From Guillardia theta CCMP2712 (taxonomy: Eukaryota > Cryptophyceae > Pyrenomonadales > Geminigeraceae), in the NCBI RefSeq assembly GCF_000315625.1, contig NW_005434637.1, positions 567,013 through 631,012 on the forward strand: 64,000 nucleotides of DNA, read 5' to 3'. A program made the translations under genes and the position numbers. The notes under the pieces are model-generated. The model saw only the letters and a program-made list of their open reading frames with translations. It searched no databases and was not told the DNA's origin. Position 1 is the stretch's first letter; each line of letters begins with the position of its first letter. Positions 10,401-21,800 of the stretch are shown here, piece by piece.

Positions 10401-12714
10401 CAACGATCCTCCCTGGCGTCAAGATTGCAGATCGCGAGCTGCTGAGATCCCGTCAGCGGGCAAGAGGAGGGAGGCGACTAAGCAGCACATCTGCGAGATT
10501 CACTGAGATTTCCGTCCTGCAGGAAGACATCTTGCCGCCGCTCCAGCCGCAGATCTGACAGCAGTTGAGAAGCAGCTTCTGCATGTTCAGGACTCACGTT
10601 CTCCGCTTCTAGATCGTTGGACAGCACTTGGTAGGTTCCTCCCTTGACCACTACCCATCCGGCAGACTAGGGGACAGAGTCACGACAGGGGGTAATGGCG
10701 GAGCTGGAAGGACCTGAAGGTTGTAGTCCGACAGAAATCGCATCGTTGGCTCGATATTCGCATCGTAGAGTTCCAGCGATACCTCGCCGTGGGCGATACT
10801 TGACTGGGCTCGCGATGAGATGCTTTCAAGTCGGCGATCAATCAAAGGCCTTGTCAAGATCCTCAGCATGTCCTGAGAACGGCAGAATGTAACAAGCTGC
10901 ACGTGCACATCATGAGATCACGTTGTAAAATTCTATAGAGGTCGTGCTCAGCTTTGCAAATTTCAATCTCTGTGAAACCGATCAAGAAACGAGGTTGCGT
11001 ACAGTAGACAGGGCAACCTCGTCGTATCTTGAGCCAAACAAGTCCTTCTTAGTTGTTTCCTCCATCTCCAAATTCTTCCCGATCTACATGAGTATGAGCT
11101 CAACGAAACTCTCCTCACGCTCACACACCGTCGAGGTCACTTTCTCCAGTATGACGACCTGCGAACATGAACTTCAGACGGCAGGACCTTTCGGAGCAGC
11201 AGCTACTTTGAGGAGATTCCACTCTCCGTCTGATAGCTTAGAGGGTCTCTTGACATAGAGATAAGGCCTGAAACCTCCTGATCCAGACACGTCAGAGCTT
11301 CGAAATTGAACTTCACGAACAACCTGCTCGGACAAGGATGCTTGTCCCATCTGCGAGGGTTCCGAACAATCTCATGGTAACAGCCTGCTAGAAATGAGAA
11401 GCTGATATGGTAAACTTCAGCGATACTGGTAATCCCGGGTCTTTACAGGCGATGATATCCAGCAACTGAAAGGAAATGTCTTGAGTGCAGTCCGGATGGA
11501 GGCTGCAGCAGAATCACACATGAACATCGAAACGAATGAGAGAGACCTTTGAACTTCGGAAAAACTAGAAGACAAGTGACCTCCTTTGTGGTTGTCATGC
11601 GCTATCTGACTTCCTGACGGTATCGACTCCTGGTTGTGCTCAGAAGCGGCCTGAATTGTGGGGGGCAGGTTGGTGGAATTCGCAGGTTCTTGAATTTGAG
11701 ATGAAATCGAGCTACTCAGCATGTCAGTTAAAAGAGACTTCTTCTCTCTCAGCTCTTCTGGTGTTCTGGAGAAGATCAACTCAAGTTCGCCAAGGCTGTG
11801 ATCTAACCACAGGATCAGTACCGCTCGACTTCAGCCCCCGGGCACATACCTTCGTGAGTGGAGTCGCGAGCCTGCGCTTCTGACAAGTCGCGCCGTGAGC
11901 ATGTCTCAGCAGCATGGCAAGCAGTTGGCCGGGCATGTGAGTCATGGAAACTCAATTTCGCACATCCTGCTACACCACTTGAACAGGTCGACGAGGATGC
12001 AACCCACTCACCACTCTCATCTCCTTGCTTCGTCGCTTCGCCATCCCGAACACTATCCACGAGATGATTCATCTGAGCACCATCTCCAACATGCATTCTC
12101 TGCTCAGAGGTAGTTCTCGATGAAGAACGTGACGAATGTGACGAATCGACTTTTGAAAGTGAACACAATCGTTTGTTACTGCTCGTTGATTCCGAAGAGC
12201 ATTGGGAACATATGTCCACATTCTCCTTGATATCACCCTCGGGGTCACATAGCAAATTTGACGACTGAGAGTTTTGAGAGACTTTTTTCTGCATGGATGA
12301 AGGGGTTGCACAGAAAGAATCGCTAATTTCGCACTCGAAACTGGACATAAAAACTATCATCAGGGCAAATAAACATGTCTGGGTGACCTACCTATCTATT
12401 ATTTGACTCAAAGCCCTTTTCTTCCTTGCTACTTCGCCTTTGTTCTCAGAATTGCGCTGCAATTTGGTCCAAGATTTTGAGAGTATCAGCCTAGATGGCT
12501 GATTGCTTGCACGACTGGGGGTTGGACGAGGATCGCTTGAAAATTTCGTTGAAGACGTGAACTGCTGAAAGTGTCACATTACCAGATGTGAAGTGAACAT
12601 TACCTTGGAACTTGATGAGATCTTTGAGGAACTCAAGAGAGATTCGCGTTGATTGCATACTTCACTCTGCGTGAACGGAATGAAGCCTTCATCCTGGTCC
12701 TCTTCGTCTGACAT
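7416..12714 (-). CDS. DNA polymerase delta-type B-family catalytic subunit, degenerate exonuclease motifs
   Basis: The start ATG is 12712-12714 and the stop 7416-7418; there are many exons with 42-60 base introns. The first three to four exons (about 11450-12714) give a Ser-rich extension of roughly 400 residues. The polymerase delta N-terminal domain follows (GFRPYLYVKRP near 11270; LYDANIEPTMRFLSDY near 10740). The polymerase domain is intact: SLYPSI after splicing near 9125-9180, KISCNSIYGF near 8800, VYGDTDSVM near 8620-8645, and FSKKRYAGLMF near 8440-8470. The C-terminus has both delta-type metal sites: CysA (KCIGC then CSDC) and CysB (CQLC then MCSNVIC after intron 7500-7555), the latter expected to bind a 4Fe-4S cluster. 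The exonuclease domain is odd. Exo I reads SIDLA where F-D-I-E is usual, and Exo III reads YVIQRATLPL where the Asp four after Tyr is expected. In Exo II the Phe-Asp pair is displaced. It is likely a replicative or translesion polymerase with weak or no proofreading. Confidence 0.85.
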
Positions 12715-12917
12715 CTCAAGGCTACCGCGTGGTTCAGACAGACGGCAAGAAGCAGGTTTTGCAGAAGCAGGTTAATGAATCTGACGGCAGGCTGACATTT
12801 GATACGATGAACTCTCCTTGCTATGACTGATCAGGCGCCTGCCTCGCTGCATCGCACGCTTTCGACCTCGTGGCGGCATGCACGCCAATTCAATTTGTCG
12901 ATCCTCCCAAAGGTTTT
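12715..12917. promoter_or_regulatory. Upstream region of the polymerase gene
   Basis: About 200 bases lie between the polymerase start codon and the GC-rich block at 12918. It is the expected place of the promoter, but I see no specific site. The plus ORFs starting at 12823 and 12926 run into the GC-rich block and have Pro/Arg/Gly composition typical of chance translation of GC-rich DNA. Confidence 0.35.
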
Positions 12918-13114
12918 AGTTAACCGTGCCTACCCCGGCACTGACGACCCGGCGGCCGGGCGCCGCGTACGGTATTGGCCCGGCCCGGCCCGGATCGGAC
13001 ACGGTACGGCACGGTCCGATCACGGGCCGGGCACCGTGGCACCGGTCACCCCGGGCCCGGGTCACCCCGGGCGTGGCCGCGCGGCCGCTGAGCCCGGTAC
13101 CCGGTAGTCCGACT
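12918..13114. repeat. Very GC-rich block of nested CCCGGG/GGCCCGG palindromes
   Basis: This block is almost pure G+C and made of overlapping short palindromes (GGCCCGGCCCGGCCCGG, GGTCACCCCGGGCCC, GCGGCCGC). It begins beside AGTTAAC at 12918-12924 and abuts the first copy of the direct repeat at 13115. Similar blocks occur at 14545-14640, 17560-17640 and 39730-39872, with no protein-coding signal in any of them. They may be a short dispersed element, or structured spacer DNA. Confidence 0.5.
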
Positions 13115-13383
13115 GACGGAATACAAGTTCGTTAGACTGAGACTCTCACTTGCCAGTACTAGTCCAAAGTCACGCCGCAGATACCACATCGACCTTAGTT
13201 GTAACAAGACAGTTTTTGCTCAAGACCGAGTTTAATGCACACAAAACCAGAATTGAGGAGCACATGAGAGATAGACTGTATGCTAGGATGTGAAACCCGG
13301 CCGCAGTAGGAAAGCCCCCTCAGGCTTCGTCCCACGTACTACAATGCCGCCTCGCAAACACGTACTAAGTCGTCTTGGTTTAC
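13115..13383. repeat. Direct repeat copy 1 (partner at 14292-14529)
   Basis: Shared sequence starts GACGGAATACAAGTT and ends TAAGTCGTCTTGGTTTA. Between these, long stretches match the second copy exactly, including the 80 or so bases from GTAACAAGACAG through GACTGTATGCTAGGATG. The copies differ by short gains and losses, for example CAGATACC here against CACTGAGATACC there, and by a replaced segment before CCTCGCAAACACG. No open reading frame is conserved between them. Confidence 0.8.
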
Positions 13384-13475
13384 AGGAGAGTTTTTGTTAA
13401 CTCGGCGCTATCTGACCGGCACGGCTGGCATACGTTCCATCCTCCCCCCGGTACGTTACATCGGACGTCAGAAAG

Positions 13476-14196
13476 TCACACAAACAAGAGAATGTCAGCA
13501 GAGTTCCAAGTCGAGATACAGTACGATAAGACTGTCTGCGTCAAGTTCACAGTTATGCTGAGCGGGCAATAACCATTCAAAGATTGTCCATTCTGAAGAA
13601 GATTTTCATGCAGGGCTATTAGATGTGCAGTAAAGAGATAAGGGAGATGCATACTATGATAGGCAAAGTAGCGAGCGGATGCAATGAAGAGAGATAGAGT
13701 AAAGATAAGAGTGTCTGAGAAGAGAGAAGATAAAAGAGAAGACGAGAGAAGTTTGCTCGCCAGCATTTGAAGACCAAAAGATAAATTTTTGAACCGTAAA
13801 GAACTTGTGACCAGAGATTGCTGCCGCGACATTGGAACATCCGTTTCAAGGCATTTGAAGATGTTTTGCAGTTGTACCTTGTTCGCCAATCCAGAAGTAG
13901 CTCCAGTTATGCATGCCACAGCCTAGCTCCATGACATGAAACTTCTCAAAGATCAAGAAAATATGAATCGAATAAGCTCCAAGTGTGTTTCCACAGTTCG
14001 AGCCTGTCAGATATTCGACCGACCAATCTGGCTGGGGAAGGCTTGTTTTTCCAATTCGAAGATCAATCAAACAAATTGAGGCTGAGATGACTCGGAGGCC
14101 TAAACAACTTGCGGCTAGAGAGAGAGCCTGATTGAAGAGAGGAGTCATCCGAATGTGTAAGGCTTGATAGAATTGCATGAATTTTCGGAACAGCAA
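13476..14196 (-). CDS. Candidate hydrophobic ORFs between the direct repeats, doubtful
   Basis: Two overlapping minus frames (13846-14196 and 13476-13919) could be joined by an intron near 13815-13880. The upstream piece has hydrophobic stretches (SLAASCLGLRVISASICLID) and ends HNWSYFWIGEQ. The downstream piece is rich in Leu, Ser and Phe (LLSSLFSDTLIFTLSLFIAS) because the DNA there is a pyrimidine tract on that strand. No family is recognised. It may be a small multi-pass membrane protein or chance translation of repeat-island DNA. Confidence 0.2.
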
Positions 14197-14291
14197 CGAA
14201 ACAATACCAAGAAAGAAAAAACTCCAGTAAACAATTCAACTAACCAAACATAAGATCAACATGATTGAGCATGTAATTGAGGCTCATAACC

Positions 14292-14529
14292 GACGGAATA
14301 CAAGTTACGGTTAGACTTGTACTAGTCCAAAGTCACGCCGCACTGAGATACCACATCGACCTTCAACTGAGTCGTAACAAGACAGTTTTTGCTCAAGACC
14401 GAGTTTAATGCACACAAAACCAGAATTGAGGAGCACATGAGAGATAGACTGTATGCTAGGATGCCAGTGTGCCCAAGTATGAGAGGACCTTAGCAAGGCC
14501 TCGCAAACACGTAAGTCGTCTTGGTTTAC
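14292..14529. repeat. Direct repeat copy 2 (partner at 13115-13383)
   Basis: Second copy of the 0.25 kb direct repeat, in the same orientation. It is followed at once by another GC-rich block, whereas the first copy is preceded by one. The two copies enclose about 0.9 kb. This arrangement would fit a small element with terminal direct repeats, or a local duplication. No primer-binding site, polypurine tract or target-site duplication is evident. Confidence 0.8.
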
Positions 14530-14922
14530 GGGCCATCATCTATATCTCGGATCCGGGCGCCCCTCCCCCCGGGGCCCGGGCCGCCCGGGCCCCCGGGGGC
14601 CGGGGGCGACCGTGGCACGGCATCCGACCGTGACGACGACGTTGCTCACTCAGGCCCGCCGGTGACTGACGCCAGTCCGATCCGAGACTGAGTAGTATCG
14701 CGCTCCATAGCTCCCTCCCGGCGGCTAATTCGGGAGTTTTGGGGACAGAACTGTCTCGTTGACCCTTCCAATCGCTGAGATTTGCTAATGCTTTGCTGGG
14801 TCAACGCTACCAGCAAATGTGAAACCAAAGGAGGTCTGCAAGTGAGGCAAGGAGGAGGCGGCAGGAGTGTGGAGCCAAGACAAGGAAGGGAGCACCTCCT
14901 GGTGCTGCAAGAGTAGACCAGC
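14530..14922. other. GC-rich block and upstream region of the membrane-protein gene
   Basis: Positions 14545-14640 are an extreme GC-rich block (CCCCCCGGGGCCCGGG and similar). The rest, to the ATG at 14923, is ordinary-composition DNA that probably contains the promoter and 5' UTR of the following gene. The minus ORF 14646-15155 is antisense to the first exon and looks like a shadow. Confidence 0.45.
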
Positions 14923-17493
14923 ATGTCGAAGCGCAGGTGGAAGAAGCGAGGGGCTTGTGCAACGATATCATTCGCTTTAGTGTGCCTCATTTGCTTGGAT
15001 GGAGTGAGAGCCCAGTCGAGTTCACCATCCCTGTCCAGTCCAGTTTTCAACACATTGACGAAGGAGGCAGCAACGAATGCACCAGAAAATGTCGTGGATG
15101 AGATCGTTGAGGATGATCCCCTGGGGCATGCGGAAGTAACAAGAAAAGAGCTCAATGAAGTTCTCAGAAAGGTGATTGACAGGCTGCATTAGTTATTCTG
15201 TAACTTGATGCCCAGGCGCGCACTCTTGTGAAGAAATCGAAAATCGTCACGGGCGAGTCTGCAGAAGAAGCCAGGCAGATAGCTTCTCAGCAGGCTGATG
15301 CAGGAGCCTTGATTGCAGCGAATGAGGCGGCAGTTGCAGATGCATATGACGTGGCATCGGTAACTGCTCCAAGGCCGTAAGTGGACATGTATTGAGGTCC
15401 TGGGTGACATAAAGACTGACTCCTCTTGTAGATTTGCACGGAAAATACCGGATGATGGAAGGGTCAGGTTTGTAAATGCAGGGAAGGGAGGTGCGACAGT
15501 CAAGGGTTCAGCATTGACTTCAGAAGATGCAAGATTCCAGTTGTTATCTGCGTCGTCCACAAGGGATAAGACCAACCAAGAATGGGCAGGAGTTTTGAAT
15601 GGTGCTGTTCAAGAGCAAACTACTCAACAGCTCGAGCACAATTTACAGCATGAATTCCTCTCTGAGAATTCTGCTGACGGGAAGAAAGGTACTGGATTTA
15701 CTGGTGTATCCGATGGCCCTGTTTGGCATGCAGATTGGACTGCGTCTGCAACAAAGAATATTAAATCAACCAAGCCCAAGAGTGAATGTGTTGACGTCAG
15801 CTGCTTTGATCTGAAAACACAGGATGTCGCGAGTGTTGCAAGGAAAGAGTCGAATATCCCACCTGGCATTGGAATGCGAGGAATTCCATCAGGGGCTGCA
15901 GCGTCCTCAAAGGAATCGAACCCTTCTGATGGAAATGCGAAATCTGCAGTGAATGGTTGCATGCCAGAGCAAATCACATTGTGTAAGGCTGGCTGTGTTT
16001 CTCGGGGAAATCTGGAGATGGGAAGCGATCAGTCAGCTGATCGGACATGTGTGTCAAAATGTCTTGGACCCTGCTCGACTGCCTTGGGCTTTGACGCTCC
16101 GAATGCGCAGACGATAGCTCAGCAAATCAAGAAGGAAGAAAATTTGCTCAATGAATTCACCAAGGACCTCGTTTCTGCATCAAAGAGCACTTCGCATGCG
16201 GCTGTTAACAAAGATGAAAAGCAAAATCCTTTAGCCGATGACATTGTGAAGCAATCTATCAAGAATTTGCAGATGCGGGCAGGAAGCCAAAGTTCTTCCA
16301 CATCTGGTGCCAATGGGATTTGGCATGGGGATACCAGCAGCAGGGATGGTTCAACAAACGCAGTTGGTGACGGAGTCAAACCGTTCCCTGCCATGGCTTC
16401 AAAGAGTGGAGAACAGACTGGCGTCTATGACTGTAGAGGGCAGGCGATTGTTGTTGGAAGTGTATTAGGCAAGATTGTGCCAGGGCAGCCTTGTGAGGAC
16501 AGATTTTTGATTGCGACAGCTGGCATGTGGGTTGTGAAAGGATTCGGACAACCCTCAGCCGACAAATTAATCCAGTCGAGTCAAAACGACGGCCAGAGCA
16601 GGGTTGAGATTAACCTAAAAGGAGTATCTGCGGACTCGAACGGAGGAATCAAAGTGCAAATTTTCCCGAGGATTGGAGTTTTCGCCAGCTGGAAGATTAT
16701 TCAAGGATCTGCAGGTGATATTTATCTTCCAGCAAACCTCGCAGCACTCGTAGCCGCTGGGAAGACCAATGTGGCTGGCGTACACGATCAAAGTCAATTC
16801 TCAGAGAAGTTGAAAAAGATGAAAAGACCCAGCTCAGATGGAACGAAGCAAGCAAGTGGGTCGACCAAAACAGAATCCATGATCGTGGATCGTCAGAAAG
16901 CAGACTGGAGCAAGACTGGGGTGTTCGAAAGTGAAGATACAAAGTTGAACATGTGTCCTGGACCTTCATGTCCGACAGATGGAAGGGTCAGTCGAGTTCA
17001 TTTGATGAAAATGAGCAGCCCATTTTGGAAGTATGTAATTGCGTCTGCTCTTGTGGGGTTCATCCTTTCAGCTAGGGTATGTTTCACCTGCACCAGACCA
17101 AGACTGACTTGTTTTCTCTTCAGTACATTTGGAAGCACAGAGAAGCGATTGCAGAAAGCTCAAAGCCGAATGTGAGTCTAATCGGAGAGTGATGCAGTGC
17201 AAGTTTACTCTTTTGTTTGTCAGGAGTATGTCGAACTTCCTGACATTTGGGGCCGTTTTTCTACAACTGAAGCAGAGGACGTGAACAAACGTGGTGGAGC
17301 AAGGCCCTGTCCTGGTATGACTGCGAACGAAAGAGTAATTATGGTCGAGAATGCTTCTGACAGGATCATCATGGTGGATATTGGCGAGGTAAAGTTGTGA
17401 TGTGAAGGGTCCGATCTGTTCACGTTAATTCAGACTAGTTCCAACCAGCCGGAGGATGCGAAGAGCAGTACAAAAGAGCGAGGATATCAGTGA
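14923..17493 (+). CDS. Unidentified single-pass type I membrane protein
   Basis: Six exons join in phase: 14923-15171, 15216-15376, 15432-17076, 17124-17171, 17224-17388 and 17434-17493 (TGA). The product is about 746 residues. It starts with a basic leader and signal peptide (CATISFALVCLICLDGVRA). The long ectodomain is Ser/Gly/Lys/Asp-rich with few Cys, grouped as CKAGCVSRG and CVSKCLGPC. A more ordered part around 16420-16780 follows (RGQAIVVGSVLGKIVPGQPC, IKVQIFPRIGVFASWKI). One membrane helix (YVIASALVGFILSA, about 17032-17073) is followed by a short basic-to-acidic cytoplasmic tail. This is the topology of a cell-surface or endomembrane receptor-like protein. No known domain is recognised, so no function is assigned. 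The short in-phase introns make the structure itself reliable. Confidence 0.72.
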
Positions 17494-17961
17494 CCTTGAA
17501 GACAACAAGTATTAAATTCAGTGAACGTGAAGTCGTTGATTGTGAGAGAAGTCAGCCAGACCGGGCCCGTCCGAGCGGTGCGGGGACGCCGCGCGGGGCG
17601 GGTGCGCTGCCGGGCAGCCTCCCGAGTGCCGCTGCTGACTGCCCGGCTGCCGAATGATAGGCCGTGATGACGCTGTCAAACTTGCCGGGCCTCGATCAGT
17701 GATGCCGGAACTTTCGAGTGCACTGCTGTACTTATGGACTATTCTGCCTTCCTCGTTTAGAACCGAAATATCTTGAGGCGGACTTGAATCGTTGCAAAGG
17801 TTCTCTTGTCCGGGACTGCACCTCCTAAACGCTGGAAGCGGCGGAGGAGGCGAGCAGGAGCAAGAGGGACTCAGAGGAGAGGGAGAGGGACAAGAGTTGG
17901 AAGGTGAGAGTGTGTGGCATGGGAACCTTTGCATCCAGCTGAACGGTAAGTGTTCGCCAGG
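17494..17961. other. Intergenic region with GC-rich block
   Basis: Positions 17560-17640 form another GC-rich block (CCGGGCCCGTCCG, GGACGCCGCGCGGGGCGGG) similar in character to those at 12918, 14545 and 39730. The remaining DNA lies upstream of the gene at 17962 and probably holds its promoter. The 160-residue minus ORF over it is Pro/Ser-rich and unsupported. Confidence 0.45.
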
Positions 17962-18641
17962 ATGGGCAGCAGCGGAAGCACTCTTCTGCCGCAAGCGCAA
18001 AGAAAGGTAGCTGAAAGGATTTCAGCGTCTAAGGAAGCTCAGAAAATAGTCGAACAAGCACGGTAACTATGTGGTATGGTGTTTGTTGAGACCTGATTTT
18101 GAAGCAGTCAGGAATTCAAGAAGGAAATATCCAAGGACAAGGACTTTGGCAACGAATTTGACCATCACCAGATAGAGAAGATTCTATCAGCAGGTACCGT
18201 TTCAAGCGGCAATAAGAAAACTACTGGGGAACTGACCGCAAAACTCCGACCTGCTTTAGCAAGGTGAATCTTTGATAGCTAGATTCAAGAATAGGTTGAA
18301 ATGTTTTCATTCTGCAGGGTGGAAGACAATGAGGAGGGTATTTCGGAACAAGACTTGAAGTTCATTTTTCTGTCAGCGAAGGCTAGCCCTGGTCATACAC
18401 AATCTTTATACAAGGAAGCATCATATTCTAAAGTGCACATTGTTAGGATCCTACGTTTCTGAAACTTCGAAAAAGTTCTCCTTAAAGGAAGAGGATATTA
18501 GATTGTTGGGCAAGTACCTGGTATCGAGATTTTCCTTTGAAACTCCACATGTCATGATTCTTTGCGCAGGCCATAAATGATTTCCAACCCGATCCAAACT
18601 CGAAGGACATCCCTGTGGCCTCACGAAATTTTATGCAGTGA
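17962..18641 (+). CDS. Small unidentified soluble protein
   Basis: Five exons join in phase with GT-AG introns of 45-55 bases: 17962-18062, 18108-18263, 18318-18391, 18447-18520 and 18570-18641 (TGA). The product is about 158 residues. The N-terminal half is a charged helix (VAERISASKEAQKIVEQAR, EFKKEISKDKDFGNEFD). The C-terminal half reads like a pair of degenerate helix-loop-helix units (EEGISEQDLKFIFLSAK; KFSLKEEDIRLLGKYL), which may be a vestigial EF-hand-type fold without calcium ligands. There is no signal peptide or membrane segment. I do not recognise the family. The start is the first ATG in frame. It ends only 190 bases from the 3' end of the convergent TPR gene. Confidence 0.62.
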
Positions 18642-18830
18642 AAAGCTCAGTTGTCTTTGTCAAGGAAACAGCTGATGTTCAAACGATCTCCCTGAAAGTT
18701 CGTCCTCATGGTCAATAAAGAATGGCACTTTACAGTAACGCGGTACCTTCTTCCGAGCGAAGAATGCATCTTGATAATGTCCGTAACGAGCGAGTGTAGA
18801 AGAGCAAAAGTATATTGTATCTGTGACATG

Positions 18831-21800
18831 TCAGACAGCCAAGGAGCACACCACCCTATGATGAGGACCAGAATCGACACCATCGCAAGTCAAGATTTTC
18901 TTGCATAACTCGATCCCCGATTTCCCTTTGCCCATTTCCAGTAGCATCCTGACCATCTCTTTCAATATGAAGATGTCGTTTGGAACATTCTACGACAAGC
19001 AATCATTGCACTTCCGATAGTAAGAAAGGAGTCGTTGACCTGAGATGCCTCGAGTAAACATTCCTCGGCCTCATCGAAGTTGCTTAACTTGAACATGACT
19101 TGGGCTTTCAAAACCAAGCCTTGATAGTTAGAGGGATCTAGTTCAAGGAGCTTGGTTAGCCCCTCCACTGCTTCTTTGAATTTCTGTCTATACAGTTAAA
19201 AAAGCTCGGAACAGAACTGAACTTCACCTCTTGGTAAGTCAAATTCAGTTGCGCAAGAAGTAAAAGTGACTCAGCGTTCTTTGGATAGATTGCAAGAACA
19301 TCCTTTAACAATCGCTCCGCGTGCGAGATATCATCACGCCATTCTTGACTGATTGCTGCTGGAATTTCCTGAAAACTGAACGAAGTTTGTCCTCGTTCCG
19401 GAAAAGCAGAACTCTTTGACAACATAATACATCGAGCAAGGTTAATCTTTGCATCACAATGCGAAGGGTTCAGTACTAGTGCTGTCTGGAGGAAGTCTTG
19501 AGCCATCAAGAGATCTCTTTCTGGCTGCAATGACATCAACTTTCCCAAAAGACAAAGAACTCCTTATGTCCAATCAGTTGTGTTGCGTCCAAACAGACAT
19601 TCAGCGACTCACCTGCATGTTTCATTGTTGGCGTCTTCAACATGCCAAGAAGTAAAGCATAAGCCTTTTGGCAATCCTTGCGATTCCCTTTTGAGATTCC
19701 GCGCTCAACCAACACGATCGCAAGGTTGAAAGCTTTGTTCACGAAAAGAATCAGCATCCAGCATCGATTTGAAGAAATAATTGCCTGTTTCATAACAATC
19801 GTTGCTTTCATTCCATAACACCGTATACAGCATTTCCAGCACCTTTTCAATCATGTTTGGATGTGCAAGGCATCGCAAGTGGACTAGAGAACAATTACCT
19901 CCGAATTTGAATGCTGAGCCTTCGCGACCCATGCAAGACCCAACATGGCACATGGGTTGAGCCTGCCGCCATGACCCGAATACTTGGAGATGGACCTGGA
20001 AGGACAAGGAGGAAGTTTGTTTCAGCAACAGAGAACCAGTCGAAGACGTTACCTGCACAGATACACCTCTGCTTCCTTAGAGTTGCCTTGTATGATGCTG
20101 ATCATACCTTTCAGGACCAGACAGCCCTCGTGATCATCCTCTTTTTGCAGCACTCTTTCAATCAGTTCCTTCGTCTCTTTAAGATCATTTTGCGCTGTCC
20201 GTGTGATGAAGCACAGGTACGACATTCCAGCAAGAGCGCCAACGTGGTCAGGATCGCTCTGTAAAATGGCAGCGAGCAAGGACTTTATGTTGCTCACTGC
20301 TGCCCCGCGATCGATATTGAGGTCTTTACGGCACTCTGCAAAGAGTTGGACGAGACGGAGCTGAGACAAGGAGTACCTAGCTGAATTCAAAAGCATGCTA
20401 TCGCTGGGATTTGATCTGCAGATTGACTCAAGTAACTTGCAAGACCCAGGAATGTTTCCCAGCAGTCTCTCAACCCTTGCAGTGAGAAGTAAGATCTTGG
20501 GATCACTCGGAATTAGTTTAGAAATTGCGTTGAAAACCAAAAGAATTCTTCTCAAGGAGCAGTCGAACCAAGAAGTTTGGTTCGGAGACATGATCTTGCG
20601 TCCTTGCCAGGAAAAATATTTCTTGCTGTCTGTGTCCAAGCTGATGTTTGCAAGTATGTCTTCAAGGCAATGAAAATGTATTGTCTCTGCTGAAATCAAG
20701 TCAGAAGGCGGGGAGAAGATATGAGGTGTATGTGTATCTTGGAGGAGTATGCTTTGAGGTGGAAAATCGACTAGTAGATCCCCTGTACTCGGTAAGGGCA
20801 GGAAAAGACGAAAGCAGCTTGGAGGAACGGAATCGATAGGGTACGGCGTGTGAAACGAAAACTTGCTCTCAAGCATGAACACAAGGCACTCAAGAGCAGA
20901 TATTGACGACAGCAGGTGCGCGCGGCTGATACCCTCGGGCTCCCATCCCCATCCCCATCCTCCCAGCCACTTTGGGTTCACGTCCCCTGAGTTCATACCC
21001 CCTGCTCGCGCGGAGGAGAAGGCGAGCTGCTCCAAGAGGTCCAGGAGGCTGTCGCAGCTAGCGTCGGTCCTGTCATGCAGAAGGAACTCGAAACGATGGT
21101 AGCTCATGAGAACTCGCTGAAGAGCGTCGGGCGGCGATACTCTGCAGGTGAACTCAATCCAAGGGGCAGCGTCGAGCTGCAGGGCCTCGCTCTTGGCCTG
21201 CTTCTTGAAGACCCTGATACTTCGCATGAAGAGAGCACGCGCCTCCTCGAGGTACTGATGCCCCCCAGGAACTCTGACGGTTCTTCTGACGTGGGCAAGG
21301 AGGGCCCACAGGACATGCTGCCTGTGGCGGAGCAAATCTTGGATGGAAGAAAGCGCTTGCAGGTAAAAGGCTGTTCCTCGGAGTCTCCCGCCTCCTGACA
21401 AGTTTTCGTATATGATCTCTGAGAGAAAATCTGCAACTCTCGCCATATCTGACAGGTTGTGATGACAGACGAGGAAACAATAGTTCAACTTGATCCTGTG
21501 TTTCAGCAGCAATCTTCGCTTCCTGTCCACGAAACAACGAGGAGCAAAAGCTTTATCCCAGGCAATTAACTTGTTGTATTGTGCCAGGGCCGAATCGATT
21601 TGATTTGTTTTGGCGAAAAGGTCCCCAAGGGAGGTACCGACTTCCATTGGCAGAAGGGCTTCGTTCCACATTAACTTAGGGAAGACAACTTTGAGACAAG
21701 CACTCTCTGCCCACTTCAAGAATTCCATTTGCCTTCTAGTATCATCCTCAGTGTCATTCTCAAGGACTGATAAAACATTCGCATATGAAAGATACACCTT

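Noticed and set aside
12823-13135. Plus ORFs of 94 and 69 residues in the GC-rich block
   Set aside because: They consist of Pro, Gly, Arg and Ala from GC-rich palindromes. No start or splice context and no conservation signal are seen.
14371-14381. GTCGTAACAAG, a string found near the 3' end of small-subunit rRNA
   Set aside because: Only 11 bases match and the flanks (ACTGA before, ACAGTTTTT after) do not continue the rRNA. It is also degenerate in the other repeat copy.
13115-14529. Full LTR retrotransposon
   Set aside because: The interior is under 1 kb with no reverse transcriptase, integrase or gag-like sequence. At most a miniature element is possible.
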